This document shows, in pieces, positions 16,988-27,589 of a stretch of DNA of 42,386 bases. The stretch lies in contig NZ_JAUOQE010000035.1 in assembly GCF_030547545.1 (NCBI RefSeq), forward strand, positions 1 to 42,386. The letters run 5' to 3'. The first letter of the stretch is position 1. Every line of letters begins with the position of its first letter. This DNA is from Amphritea sp. 1_MG-2023. Its GTDB lineage: Bacteria; Pseudomonadota; Gammaproteobacteria; Pseudomonadales; Balneatricaceae. Below the pieces are notes generated by a model. That model made no database searches. It worked only from the letters and a program-made list of their open reading frames with translations, and was not told where the DNA came from. The position numbers were made by a program, and so were the translations under genes.

Positions 16988-18880
16988 ATGTCTCGAATAC
17001 ATCTGCTAACCCCTCGGCTGGCGAACCAAATAGCCGCCGGAGAAGTGGTTGAACGGCCTGCTTCTGTTGTCAAAGAGATCTTAGAAAATAGCCTCGATGC
17101 GGGGGCTAACCGTATCGAGTTGGATGTCGAGCAGGGCGGCGTTAAATTGATTCGCTTGCGGGATGATGGCAAGGGGATTGAAAAGGATGACCTCGCGTTG
17201 GCGCTGAGCCGCCATGCAACCAGTAAAATTCTCAATCTCGATGACCTCGAAGCCGTCGAAAGTCTCGGCTTTCGGGGGGAGGCATTGGCGTCTATTAGTT
17301 CGGTTTCTCGGCTGACGCTGACCTCACGTACCGCCGATCAAGAGGCTGGCTGGCAGGTTCAGACTGAGGGGCGAGATATGATCGCCGAGGTGTCACCGGC
17401 TGCTCATCCGCAGGGGGCGACAGTCGAAGTGCGAGATCTGTTTTTCAATACGCCTGCGCGACGCAAATTTCTGAAGACAGAAAAAACGGAGTTTAAGCAT
17501 CTGGAAGAGGTGGTTAAACGGTTGGCTCTGAGTCGCTTTGATGTCGGTTTTACCCTGCGACATAATCAGAAAGTGATTCATCAGTTGCGCCCAGCGTTAA
17601 CTGAAACCGAGCATGAAAGGCGTATTTCAACCCTGTTATCGCCAGCTTTCATTGAGAATGCGATGAAAGTGGATGTCAGTGCAGAAGCGTCGGGGCTGCG
17701 ATTATGGGGCTGGGTGGCGTTGCCTACGTTCTCCCGTAGTCAGGCGGATTTACAATACTTTTTTGTTAATGGTCGTATTATTCGCGATAAGGTTGTGGCT
17801 CATGCGCTACGTCAAGCCTATCAAGATGTGCTCTATCACGGTCGTCATCCGGCCTATGTGTTGTATATGGAGCTGGATCCTAAGCTGGTGGATGTCAATG
17901 TCCACCCGACTAAGCATGAGGTGCGTTTTCGTGAAACGCGCTTAGTGCATGACTTTATTTTCCGTACCACTCACCGAGTGATTGCTGATATTCGTCCCGA
18001 GCAGGGCAGTGAACCGGCGATATCGGGTGCTTCTGCGAGTGAGTTATTGAGTGCGGCACCTGGGCAGACACTCTCGCGGCAGAGCTTTGAGCAGAGTCGT
18101 ATGCCGTTGCATCAAGCATCAGCCGATGCCGTGGCGGGGGGCGGTTTTGTCGCGCGTCAAAATTATTCCACCGACCGCCCGAGTGCAGGTCAGGTGCGCG
18201 ATCAGTTGTCCGGTTATGGCGCGCTGCATCCACAAAAGGGTATGCCGCTAAGTTCCACATCGGTGCCGCCGCTGACTGAGGGCGATGACACTGAGTGTCC
18301 GCCACTGGGTTACGCTATCGCGCAGTTGCATGGCATCTTCATTCTGGCGCAGAATGATGCCGGTTTGGTGGTGGTGGATATGCATGCGGCCCACGAGCGA
18401 GTGGTCTATGAACGCATGAAACTGGCTTATGAAGCTGAAGGTGTGCGCAGTCAGCCGCTGTTAGTGCCGGTGAGTATGGCGGTGAGTTCGATGGAAGCCG
18501 ATTGCGCTGAAGAGCAGGCTGAGGTGTTTTCACAGTTGGGTATTGAAATCGCTCGGATGGGCGAGGAGACGCTCGTGATTCGACAGGTGCCAGTTGCGCT
18601 TGCTAGCGCGGATATCAGTAAACTGATTCTCGATGTCTTGGGCGATATGGTGATGTTTGGCAGTAGTCAGAAGATTCAACAGCATACCAATGAATTATTA
18701 GCGACCATGGCCTGTCATGGCTCGGTCAGGGCGAATCGGCAACTGACTATTCCTGAGATGAATGCGTTATTAAGAGATATGGAACGGACTGAACGCAGCG
18801 GTCAGTGTAATCATGGCCGTCCAACGTGGACACAGATGTCGATGGCTGATCTCGATAGCCTCTTTATGCGAGGGCAATAA
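16988..18880 (+). CDS. mutL: DNA mismatch repair protein MutL with endonuclease motif
   Basis: Links MutS recognition to strand incision. The GHKL ATPase motifs are present: ENSLDAGA (33-40), DDGKGI (59-64), HATSK (76-80) and [10 protein letters not shown] (94-103). The linker (~335-435) is variable. In the C-terminal domain, [12 protein letters not shown] at 464-475 fits the DQHA(X)2E(X)4E metal-binding motif, with ACHGSVRA at 575-582 and CNHGRP at 607-612. These mark an endonuclease-active MutL like that of P. aeruginosa, and unlike E. coli MutL, which relies on MutH. The 630 residues are typical. It starts 22 bases after amiB. Confidence 0.97.
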   Translation: MSRIHLLTPRLANQIAAGEVVERPASVVKEILENSLDAGANRIELDVEQGGVKLIRLRDDGKGIEKDDLALALSRHATSKILNLDDLEAVESLGFRGEALASISSVSRLTLTSRTADQEAGWQVQTEGRDMIAEVSPAAHPQGATVEVRDLFFNTPARRKFLKTEKTEFKHLEEVVKRLALSRFDVGFTLRHNQKVIHQLRPALTETEHERRISTLLSPAFIENAMKVDVSAEASGLRLWGWVALPTFSRSQADLQYFFVNGRIIRDKVVAHALRQAYQDVLYHGRHPAYVLYMELDPKLVDVNVHPTKHEVRFRETRLVHDFIFRTTHRVIADIRPEQGSEPAISGASASELLSAAPGQTLSRQSFEQSRMPLHQASADAVAGGGFVARQNYSTDRPSAGQVRDQLSGYGALHPQKGMPLSSTSVPPLTEGDDTECPPLGYAIAQLHGIFILAQNDAGLVVVDMHAAHERVVYERMKLAYEAEGVRSQPLLVPVSMAVSSMEADCAEEQAEVFSQLGIEIARMGEETLVIRQVPVALASADISKLILDVLGDMVMFGSSQKIQQHTNELLATMACHGSVRANRQLTIPEMNALLRDMERTERSGQCNHGRPTWTQMSMADLDSLFMRGQ

Positions 18881-18881
18881 A

Positions 18882-19841
18882 TTGACTCAGCTAGTTGATA
18901 TAAATGACGATTTGTTACCGCCGGCTATTTTTCTGATGGGGCCGACGGCATCGGGTAAAACTGATTTGGCGATGGCGCTATGCGACCGTTTACCCTGTGA
19001 CATCATCAGTGTCGATTCCGCCATGATCTATCGTCATATGAATATTGGTACGGCGACCCCCGATGCAGAGTTTTTGTCGCGTTATCCGCATCGATTAGTC
19101 GATATTCTCGATCCGGCAGAGAGCTATTCGGCGGCTGATTTTAGAGCCGATGCGCTGCGTGAAATGGCTGAGATTCGAGCGGCAGGGAGGATTCCGCTGC
19201 TAGTCGGGGGAACCATGCTGTATTATCAAGCCTTGATCAACGGCTTAGCGGTATTGCCTCAAGCCGATCAATCGATTCGTGATCGATTAGTTCAGGAGGC
19301 TGAACAGCAGGGATGGGCAACTTTACATCAACGCTTGCAACAGGTGGATCCAGTTGCCGCGCAGCGTATCCATCCCAATGATCCGCAGCGGCTACAGAGA
19401 GCGCTGGAAGTTTACGAATTGACCGGACGGTCGATGACTGATCTGTGGCAGGAGCAAAAACAGCAGCAGTTGCCCTATAACGTGACTCAGATGTGTGTCA
19501 TGCCGCAAGAGCGTAAAGTATTACATGAGCGAATAGAAAAGCGCTTTCAGTTGATGCTGACGCAAGGATTTGAAGCCGAAGTGCGAGCCCTTTGGCAGCG
19601 TGATGACCTAAATTTGCAGTTGCCATCGATTCGTTGTGTCGGTTATCGGCAGATGTGGGAGTACTTTGATGGTCAATGGGATTACCCCACGATGATCGAA
19701 AAAGGTGTTATCGCCACACGACAATTAGCCAAACGACAGATAACCTGGCTACGGAGTTGGGATAATCTGCATTATTTTGAATCGTCAGACCCTAATTTAA
19801 CAAATAATGCCTTGAAATTATTGGATGGGATCATTATATAA
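18882..19841 (+). CDS. miaA: tRNA dimethylallyltransferase
   Basis: Adds a dimethylallyl group to A37 of tRNAs reading UNN codons. The P-loop GPTASGKT is at 20-27, followed by [16 protein letters not shown] and [16 protein letters not shown], both signatures of the family. With a TTG start at 18882 the protein has 319 residues (E. coli 316). That start has GAGGG 7 bases upstream and lies just past the mutL stop at 18880. The frame is open to 18813, but this would give a long overlap and a non-homologous N-terminus. It precedes hfq, as in other gammaproteobacteria. Confidence 0.96.
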   Translation: MTQLVDINDDLLPPAIFLMGPTASGKTDLAMALCDRLPCDIISVDSAMIYRHMNIGTATPDAEFLSRYPHRLVDILDPAESYSAADFRADALREMAEIRAAGRIPLLVGGTMLYYQALINGLAVLPQADQSIRDRLVQEAEQQGWATLHQRLQQVDPVAAQRIHPNDPQRLQRALEVYELTGRSMTDLWQEQKQQQLPYNVTQMCVMPQERKVLHERIEKRFQLMLTQGFEAEVRALWQRDDLNLQLPSIRCVGYRQMWEYFDGQWDYPTMIEKGVIATRQLAKRQITWLRSWDNLHYFESSDPNLTNNALKLLDGIII

Positions 19842-19913
19842 TGGAGTACTGAAATTAATTTTGGGCTGTCCGGCTTTTTAGTGACAGCAGATTGTATTAC
19901 GGGGTCATAATAA

Positions 19914-20195
<282 letters not shown>

Positions 20196-20203
20196 GGTTT
20201 TCA

Positions 20204-21523
20204 TTGTTCTTCGAGCGCCCTGAATCTGGCGAATGCGCCATTCTTGTTCATATCGATATGGCAGATGAGACGGACCGCGAAAGTCCAAAAGAGCTCGAAG
20301 AGCTTGCTCTATCTGCTGGTGCAGATCCGGTTGCGTTTTTAACCGGATCTCGCAGTCTCCCCAACCCTAAAACATTTATCGGCTCCGGTAAGGTGGAAGA
20401 GCTGAAGGATCTCGTGCGCCTGCATGAAGCGGCGTTGGTTATTTTCAACCATGCGTTAAGCCCCGGTCAGGAACGTGAGATTGAGCGAGCCATTGAGTGC
20501 CGTGTGCTTGATCGTACTGGACTGATCTTGGATATTTTTGCTCAGCGGGCCCGTACCCATGAAGGTAAGCTTCAAGTGGAACTGGCGCAGCTGGAGCATA
20601 TGTCGACGCGATTGGTACGCGGCTGGACTCACCTTGAACGACAGAAAGGTGGTATCGGTCTGCGTGGTCCCGGCGAAACGCAGTTGGAAACCGATCGACG
20701 ACTATTGCGAGCGAGAATAAAAAGTATTCTCAAGCGCCTGGAAAAGGTGCGTAAGCAGCGAGAGCAGGGGCGTCGTGCTCGAAGTCGCTCTGAGGTACCA
20801 ACGATCTCTTTGGTCGGATATACCAATGCGGGTAAATCAACGCTGTTTAATCGTGTGACGGCCGCTGAGGTGTATGCCGCGGATCAGTTATTTGCGACCC
20901 TCGATCCCACTTTACGACGAATTGAGTTGGCCGATGTGGGTCCAGCCATTTTGGCGGATACGGTCGGGTTTATTCGTCATCTTCCGCATAAGCTTGTTGA
21001 GGCATTCCGTGCTACGCTGCAGGAAACCACGGAAGCGGAGCTCTTGTTGCATGTGATTGATGCTTACGATGAAGATCGGCAATCGCATATGCACGAAGTG
21101 CACTCGGTATTAAAAGAGATCGGTGCTGATGAGGTATTGACGCTTGAGGTTTATAACAAAATCGATATGCTCGAGAGGGCTGAAGCACGTATCGATCGTA
21201 ATGATGAAGGTAAACCTGTACGTGTTTGGTTATCAGCAGTCTCTGGCGAAGGCATAGCGTTATTGTTTCAGGCGATCACAGAGTTGCTTGCCGATGATAT
21301 TTTTCATGAGCAATTAAGCTTGCAGCCGGAAGAAGGTGGGCTGCGTGCTCAGCTTTATGCTCAGGGAGCGGTGCTGAATGAAGTCGTTGATGAGCAGGGA
21401 GTGATTGACCTGGAAGTACGGATGCAGAAAAAAGATCTGCTGCAGCTATTGAGTCGTATGAACATAGCACCGGAACGATATCTGGGAAATAATGTCAACA
21501 AACCCGAGTGGTTGCATAGTTAG
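20204..21523 (+). CDS. hflX: Ribosome-rescue and splitting GTPase HflX
   Basis: Binds the 50S subunit and splits stalled ribosomes, especially after heat stress. The N-terminal HflX domain (~10-190) contains the glycine-rich GIGLRGPGETQLE near 150-162. The G domain has G1 GYTNAGKST at 205-213, G3 DTVG at 252-255 and G4 NKID at 318-321. The 439 residues match the family. The start is a TTG preceded by GAGG at a 6-base distance; the resulting MFFERPESGE N-terminus fits homologues. It lies between hfq and hflK. Confidence 0.96.
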   Translation: MFFERPESGECAILVHIDMADETDRESPKELEELALSAGADPVAFLTGSRSLPNPKTFIGSGKVEELKDLVRLHEAALVIFNHALSPGQEREIERAIECRVLDRTGLILDIFAQRARTHEGKLQVELAQLEHMSTRLVRGWTHLERQKGGIGLRGPGETQLETDRRLLRARIKSILKRLEKVRKQREQGRRARSRSEVPTISLVGYTNAGKSTLFNRVTAAEVYAADQLFATLDPTLRRIELADVGPAILADTVGFIRHLPHKLVEAFRATLQETTEAELLLHVIDAYDEDRQSHMHEVHSVLKEIGADEVLTLEVYNKIDMLERAEARIDRNDEGKPVRVWLSAVSGEGIALLFQAITELLADDIFHEQLSLQPEEGGLRAQLYAQGAVLNEVVDEQGVIDLEVRMQKKDLLQLLSRMNIAPERYLGNNVNKPEWLHS

Positions 21524-21579
21524 TATATGCTGCTTACAATTTTTTTAATGGTTTAAACAGTTCTATAACGGAGAACAGT

Positions 21580-22764
21580 ATGGCTTGGAATGAGCCTGGT
21601 GGTAACGGCAATAATCAAGACCCGTGGAATAACGGCGGAGATCGTCGTGGCGGTGGTAAAAAAGATCAGGGACCCCCTGATCTCGACGAAGCGCTGCAAA
21701 AGTTGCAGGAAAAACTGAACGGCATTTTTGGTAAGGGTGGCGGCAATAAAGGAACTGGGGGGGCGGGCTCTTCGGGTTCTTCTGCTGGTTTTTTTGCTGT
21801 AGTCGTGGTTGTCATCCTGGTGGGTTGGGCGGTGATGGGTTTTTATACTGTCGACCAACAAGAGCGCGGTGTTGTGCTGCGTTTGGGTAAATATCAGGAA
21901 ACCGTGATGCCGGGTCTGCAGTGGAATCCACCGATGATCGATGAGGTTATTACGACCAATGTAACGCGCGTGAGTGCCTATGAGCATCGTTCGTTGATGT
22001 TGACAGAAGATGAGAATATCGTTGATGTCAGCATGACCGTTCAGTACGTTATTTCAGATCCCGTTAACTATGCGCTGAAAGTACGTGATCCTAATGCGAG
22101 TCTGCAAAACGCGTCTGAGTCCGCACTACGGCATACGGTTGGTTCATCGGAGATGAACTCCATCTTGACCGCCGGTCGTGAGGTGTTGGGCAGTGAGGTG
22201 AAGCAGCGTTTGCAAAGCTTTATGGATGCTTATCAAACCGGTCTGCGGATTACTCAGATCAATATTAAAGAGGCAAAAGCGCCTTCTCAGGTTCAGGATG
22301 CGTTTGATGACGTGATCAAGGCGCGTGAGGATGAGCAGCGTTCTATTAACCAATCAGAGTCTTACCGTAACGGTATCGTGCCTGAAGCGCGAGGTATTGC
22401 TCAGCGTATGAAGGAAGAGGCTAACGGTTATCGTGAGCGAGTTGTGGCGCAGGCACAAGGTGATGCGCAGCGTTTCAGTTCGTTGTTAGCTGAGTATCAG
22501 AAGGCGCCTGAAGTGACGCGCGAACGTCTCTATCTTGATGCGATGGAAGAGGTATTATCAAATAACTCTAAAGTGCTGATCGATGTCGAGGGTGGCAATA
22601 ATATGATGTATCTACCGCTGGATAAGTTGGTCGAGAGTCGTCCTCGTAGCTCAACCGGTACCTCATCGGGTCGATTGAATAGCTCTGAATTACAGGATGT
22701 GACTGATCGAGTTATTGATCAATTGCGTCAGCGTCAGCAAACAACTACACGGGAGGCACGCTAA
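21580..22764 (+). CDS. hflK: FtsH modulator subunit HflK
   Basis: SPFH/prohibitin-family membrane protein that forms a large cage with HflC around the FtsH protease. A Gly/Asn-rich cytoplasmic N-terminus (1-69) is followed by one transmembrane helix (~70-90) and the SPFH domain (~90-290). A helical region rich in Ala, Glu and Arg (~250-310) and a Ser/Thr-rich tail come last. The 394 residues are slightly shorter than in E. coli (419). Its stop overlaps the hflC start by one base (TAATG), so the two subunits are probably translationally coupled. Confidence 0.97.
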   Translation: MAWNEPGGNGNNQDPWNNGGDRRGGGKKDQGPPDLDEALQKLQEKLNGIFGKGGGNKGTGGAGSSGSSAGFFAVVVVVILVGWAVMGFYTVDQQERGVVLRLGKYQETVMPGLQWNPPMIDEVITTNVTRVSAYEHRSLMLTEDENIVDVSMTVQYVISDPVNYALKVRDPNASLQNASESALRHTVGSSEMNSILTAGREVLGSEVKQRLQSFMDAYQTGLRITQINIKEAKAPSQVQDAFDDVIKAREDEQRSINQSESYRNGIVPEARGIAQRMKEEANGYRERVVAQAQGDAQRFSSLLAEYQKAPEVTRERLYLDAMEEVLSNNSKVLIDVEGGNNMMYLPLDKLVESRPRSSTGTSSGRLNSSELQDVTDRVIDQLRQRQQTTTREAR

Positions 22765-23645
22765 TGTCGGGTAAATCAATGACAGGGTTGGTGATCGCAC
22801 TCTTGCTGGTAGTGGTTGGCTTTAACACGCTATACATTATTAAAGAAACGGATCGAGCTGTATTGCTGAAGTTCGGTGAGATTGTTAACCCGGATATTAA
22901 GCCGGGTCTGCATATCATGATTCCGGTGATTAATAAGGTGCGTAAATTTGATGGTCGAGTGCAGACATTGGATGCTCAGTCTCAATCCTACTTGACGGTT
23001 GAGAAGAAACGTCTGATTGTCGATTCTTTTATCAAGTGGCGTATTGTTGATCCGCAGAAATACTACACAGCGACATCCGGTGATGGTTTTAAAGCCGCTG
23101 AGCTGCTGTTCCCGAACGTTGATGCTGGGCTACGTAATCAGTTTGGTGAGCGTACCCTGACAGAAGTTGTTTCTGGGGAGCGCGATGAGCTGATGGTAGA
23201 GCTGGTTGAAGCCTTAAGTGTTCAGACCAAGGAAGAGCTGGGTATTGAGATGGTGGATATCCGCGTTAAGAAAATCGATCTGCCACAAGAAGTCTCGGCT
23301 TCTGTTTATGAGCGGATGCGGACTGAACGTGAGCGGGAAGCACGTGAGTTGCGTTCACGCGGTAAAGAGCTTGCAGAAGGTATTCAGGCGGATGCTGATC
23401 GTCAAAAGGCGGTTATCGAAGCCAATGCTTATCGTGATGCGGAACAAGTTCGTGGTGAAGGTGATGCTATGGCGGCTAAAATATATGCGGATGCCTACAA
23501 TAAGGATGCTGAGTTCTACTCCTTCTATCGTAGTCTGAATGCCTATAAAGCAGCGTTTAATCAGCAAGGCGATATCATGGTGTTGAAGCCTGATAGTGAT
23601 TTTTTCCGCTACCTAGGGAATCCAACCGGTAAGTCATCTGAATAG
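22764..23645 (+). CDS. hflC: FtsH modulator subunit HflC
   Basis: Partner of HflK in the inner-membrane complex that controls FtsH proteolysis. One N-terminal transmembrane helix (~7-26) is followed by an SPFH domain (~27-190) and a coiled, charged helical segment (~190-260). The conserved KKIDLPQEVSASVYERM block is near residues 169-185. At 293 residues the protein is shorter than E. coli HflC (334). It is the last gene before a strong stem-loop and terminator, so it probably ends the nnr-hfl transcription unit. Confidence 0.97.
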   Translation: MSGKSMTGLVIALLLVVVGFNTLYIIKETDRAVLLKFGEIVNPDIKPGLHIMIPVINKVRKFDGRVQTLDAQSQSYLTVEKKRLIVDSFIKWRIVDPQKYYTATSGDGFKAAELLFPNVDAGLRNQFGERTLTEVVSGERDELMVELVEALSVQTKEELGIEMVDIRVKKIDLPQEVSASVYERMRTEREREARELRSRGKELAEGIQADADRQKAVIEANAYRDAEQVRGEGDAMAAKIYADAYNKDAEFYSFYRSLNAYKAAFNQQGDIMVLKPDSDFFRYLGNPTGKSSE

Positions 23646-23666
23646 GATATTGCTGGTGTAAAAAAT

Positions 23667-23703
23667 CCGCGGAATGGACTGCACTAAGGTGCCTATTCCG
23701 TGG
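23667..23703 (+). other. Strong branched stem-loop after hflC
   Basis: CCGCGGAAT (23667-23675) pairs with ATTCCGTGG (23695-23703) with one G-U pair, and an inner GCAC-TAAG-GTGC hairpin (23681-23692) sits inside. No T-run follows. It lies 11 bases upstream of the hfl terminator and may protect the mRNA 3' end. Confidence 0.65.
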
Positions 23704-23714
23704 TAGAATTCATT

Positions 23715-23739
23715 AACCGGGTTAAGACCCGGTTTTTTT
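23715..23739 (+). terminator. Intrinsic terminator of the hfl operon
   Basis: AACCGGG (23715-23721) pairs with CCCGGTT (23728-23734) around a six-base loop, followed directly by a run of Ts to 23739. Confidence 0.88.
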
Positions 23740-23773
23740 ATGTGGCGGCTATGCCGTTGTGTTGAGGTGAGTC

Positions 23774-23971
23774 ATGGATTCTGAGCTCTGGCATCAGTTG
23801 CTGATTGGTTTTTGTCTGATGCTGGTAATGGAAGGTATTGTGCCTTTCCTCTATCCTCAACGTTGGCGTAATCTGGTTCATCAGCTCGCGTTGGTGAGTA
23901 ACCGGGGGCTGCGCATAACAGGTTTTGTAAGCATGATGGCGGGTGTCATTCTGCTTTATATATTCAACTGA
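23774..23971 (+). CDS. DUF2065 family membrane protein
   Basis: Small 65-residue membrane protein of the DUF2065 (YjeT) type. Two hydrophobic helices are visible, at about 7-26 and 46-64, with a basic loop between them. The motif VMEGIVPFLYPQRWR (residues 18-32) is typical of the family, which is usually found next to hflC. Function is unknown; the location suggests a link to HflKC-FtsH or membrane quality control, but that is inference. A terminator lies just upstream, so it is probably transcribed with hisZ rather than hflC. GAGG precedes the ATG. Confidence 0.88.
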   Translation: MDSELWHQLLIGFCLMLVMEGIVPFLYPQRWRNLVHQLALVSNRGLRITGFVSMMAGVILLYIFN

Positions 23972-23994
23972 TCCACTGTATTTCGGAGAGTTAC

Positions 23995-25179
23995 ATGACG
24001 TTGGCAGAACGCTGGTTACTACCAGACGGCGTCAAAGAGGTGCTGCCGCCTCAAGCACAGCAGGTTGAGACTGCGCGTCGTCGCTTGCTAGACCTTTATG
24101 ATAGCTGGGGTTATGACTTGGTGATGACTCCGCTGATTGAACATCTGAATTCATTATTGGTGGGTGTTGGTCGAGATCTCGAGCTGAATACGTTTAAAGT
24201 GACGGATCAGCTAACAGGTCGGATGCTAGGTATTCGTGCAGATATTACCCAGCAGGTGGCTCGTATTGATGCGAATCATTTGAGTAATCAAGGGCCGGTT
24301 CGTTTTTGTTATTGCAGTACTATACTTCACACCTTGCCAGCTAATCCGCTGGCGTCCCGAAACCCACTGCAGGTGGGTGCTGAGTTGTTTGGTCATTCCG
24401 GTGTCGCTAGTGATGCTGAGATTATCTCACTCATGGTTGAAACTCTGAATGTCATGCAGGTCAATCAAGAGCTAAGTCTCGATTTAGGTCACGTGGGTAT
24501 TTATCGCGGTCTGATGAGTGAGGCGGCGCTGAATGCTACTCAAGAAGCTGAGTATTTCGAATTGCTGCAACGTAAAGATCTACCTGAGATTGCCCGCTTT
24601 TTAGCGCAATCAGATCTAGATGAACGTATTCAGGCGTATTTGGCAGTACTGCCCACCTTGCATGGTGGACGGGAAGTATTGCAAAAAGCGCGACGTTGTT
24701 TTGCGGGTGTAGAACAAACAATTATCACCGCGCTGGATTATCTCGATGCACTTGCAGAGCAGATTTCTCAGCGCTATCCGCAACTGGATCTGTATTTTGA
24801 TCTAAGCGAGTTGCGGGGTTATAACTATCACACGGGCGTGGTGTTTGCGGCTTATGTACCAGCATTTGGGCAAGCAGTAGCCAAGGGTGGTCGTTATGAT
24901 GAGGTCGGGCGCGATTTTGGTCGAGCTCGTCCAGCAACCGGATTCAGTGCGGATCTGAAAACGCTTGTGGGATTGTCAGCAGTCGAGAATAAGCTGACAC
25001 GTAAGGTTATACGGGTACCGGCTGTCGAAGACGCTTCTGCACTGGCATTAGTGGCTAAGTTGAGAGCTCAGGGAGAGCGTGTTGTTCAGTTGCTGGATGA
25101 GGCTGTTGTGGAGGATGCGCAGCAGTTTACTCATCAGTTAGTGCAGCAGGATGAAACTTGGGTTCTCGAGAGCCTGTAA
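23995..25179 (+). CDS. hisZ: ATP phosphoribosyltransferase regulatory subunit HisZ
   Basis: HisS-like regulatory partner of short-form HisG in the first step of histidine synthesis. The fold is that of class II histidyl-tRNA synthetases, but the protein has 394 residues and lacks a clear anticodon-binding domain. FDLSELRGYNYHTGVVF near residues 262-278 resembles the HisA motif, with substitutions expected in HisZ (HisS has RGLDYY). True HisS is also present in this window (37583-38845), which supports the paralogue call. Its presence predicts a short HisG elsewhere in the genome. It lies 23 bases after DUF2065 and 33 bases before purA. Confidence 0.94.
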   Translation: MTLAERWLLPDGVKEVLPPQAQQVETARRRLLDLYDSWGYDLVMTPLIEHLNSLLVGVGRDLELNTFKVTDQLTGRMLGIRADITQQVARIDANHLSNQGPVRFCYCSTILHTLPANPLASRNPLQVGAELFGHSGVASDAEIISLMVETLNVMQVNQELSLDLGHVGIYRGLMSEAALNATQEAEYFELLQRKDLPEIARFLAQSDLDERIQAYLAVLPTLHGGREVLQKARRCFAGVEQTIITALDYLDALAEQISQRYPQLDLYFDLSELRGYNYHTGVVFAAYVPAFGQAVAKGGRYDEVGRDFGRARPATGFSADLKTLVGLSAVENKLTRKVIRVPAVEDASALALVAKLRAQGERVVQLLDEAVVEDAQQFTHQLVQQDETWVLESL

Positions 25180-25203
25180 TTATTAAGATTGATTAATCGC
25201 TAG

Positions 25204-26508
<1,305 letters not shown>

Positions 26509-26543
26509 TTTTCGTTGATTAGCTTAGTTTGATTGCGAGTCTT

Positions 26544-26577
26544 AAAAAAATCCCGACCATTAGGTCGGGATTTTTTA
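26544..26577. terminator. Intrinsic terminator after purA (bidirectional)
   Basis: Perfect 8-bp stem TCCCGACC (26551-26558) / GGTCGGGA (26563-26570), loop ATTA, with A7 before and T6 after. Confidence 0.92.
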
Positions 26578-26601
26578 TGTCTGGCACGGCTATTTGCGGC
26601 A

Positions 26602-26630
26602 TAAAAAAAACCGAGCTAAGCCCGGTTTTA
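26602..26630 (-). terminator. Intrinsic terminator after suhB
   Basis: On the minus strand, CCGGGC-TTA-GCTCGG forms a 6-bp stem with one G-U pair, followed by T8 (complement of 26603-26610). It lies 18 bases after the suhB stop. Confidence 0.8.
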
Positions 26631-26647
26631 TGGATATGCGGGTGTGA

Positions 26648-27460
26648 TTACTTCAGTTCATCGTTCAGTGCTGGGCGAATAACCTGAAGTAAAGCCTTGA
26701 GCATCTTTGGGTTACCGACCACCAGATTGCCAGAACTCATATAGTTATTATTGCCAGTGAAATCTGATAATAGTCCGCCGGCTTCTTGGATCATTAGTGT
26801 GCCAGCTTCCATCTCTGATTGTTTTAAGCCAATTTGGAAGAAGCCATCTAAGCGGCCTGCAGCTGTATAGGCTAGATTCAGGGCTGGTGATCCGCCGCTA
26901 TGGATGCGGCCGCTCTCGAGTGAGATGCTTTTGAAGATCTGCTGAAAACTGTCTAAGTGAGCTTTATCGCTACTACGAGCAAAGAATCCACTACCAATGA
27001 GCGCATTATCGAGTAGCTTTCGGTTGCTGACGCGCAGGCGCTTGCCATTCAATTGTGCGCCGCGGCCTCGGCTAGCGGTAAACTCTTCACCGGTGATTGG
27101 GTTCAAGATGATGGCGTGTTCAAGTTTGCCTCGCTGATGGCAAGCAATGCTCATAGCAAATACTGGCAGAGCGTTAGAGAAATTTGAAATGCTATCAATC
27201 GGATTAACTGACCATATGACATCACAAACTTTATCTTCGGGTTTGTGTGTGCCGGTATATTCACAGTTGACTTGGTGATCGGGATACGCCTTATGGATCG
27301 TATTAACGATAGTGCGTTCAGCTTGCTTGCAGGTGTCCTCGATATATTCGATAACACTTGATTGTTCTGATTTGATCAAATCCAGTCGCTCAATTGAGCG
27401 GGTGATTTGTTCACCTGCGGCGCGCGCTCCGCGCAGGGCGATATTAACCATCGGTTGCAT
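26648..27460 (-). CDS. suhB: SuhB-type inositol monophosphatase homologue with degenerate active site
   Basis: 270 residues, orthologous by length, N-terminus (MQPMVNIALRGARAAGE) and locus to SuhB, which in E. coli is a Nus-factor partner in rRNA antitermination as well as an inositol monophosphatase. Catalytic residues are altered. E67 is kept, but the next residue is Y68 rather than E. The DPLDGT motif reads NPIDSI (86-91), so the E. coli D84 equivalent is N86 while D89 is kept. The W-D motif ending in catalytic D212 reads S215-E216. The VTxxD aspartate is replaced around IEDTC (40-44). The rest, such as TASRGRGAQLNGKRLR, is well conserved. I infer loss of phosphatase activity with retention of the transcription role. 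It is divergent from trmJ. Confidence 0.9.
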   Translation of the reverse strand: MQPMVNIALRGARAAGEQITRSIERLDLIKSEQSSVIEYIEDTCKQAERTIVNTIHKAYPDHQVNCEYTGTHKPEDKVCDVIWSVNPIDSISNFSNALPVFAMSIACHQRGKLEHAIILNPITGEEFTASRGRGAQLNGKRLRVSNRKLLDNALIGSGFFARSSDKAHLDSFQQIFKSISLESGRIHSGGSPALNLAYTAAGRLDGFFQIGLKQSEMEAGTLMIQEAGGLLSDFTGNNNYMSSGNLVVGNPKMLKALLQVIRPALNDELK

Positions 27461-27492
27461 CTGTAAATACCAGTAAGGGAACCAAAACGGGC

Positions 27493-27498
27493 ATTATA
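27493..27498 (-). promoter_or_regulatory. Candidate -10 element for suhB
   Basis: A consensus TATAAT on the minus strand lies ~33 bases before the suhB ATG, in the suhB/trmJ divergent gap. The -35 is unclear. Confidence 0.45.
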
Positions 27499-27589
27499 CA
27501 AAACAGTTGCCACATAAAGAACAGTCCGTGATTAATAGTTGTAAAATATCTGCTAAAATATCGTCCTTTTTTGTGATGGCGGGCTAAAG

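Noticed and set aside
16326-17235. Reverse-strand open frames opposite amiB and mutL
   Set aside because: Low-complexity composition and complete overlap with conserved coding sequence; shadow frames.
23995-25179. A second histidyl-tRNA synthetase
   Set aside because: Lacks the anticodon-binding domain and the RGLDYY signature; the purA linkage and length fit HisZ.
26648-27460. suhB as a pseudogene
   Set aside because: The frame is intact over 270 residues, non-catalytic regions are well conserved, and a promoter-like element and terminator flank it; only catalytic residues are altered.
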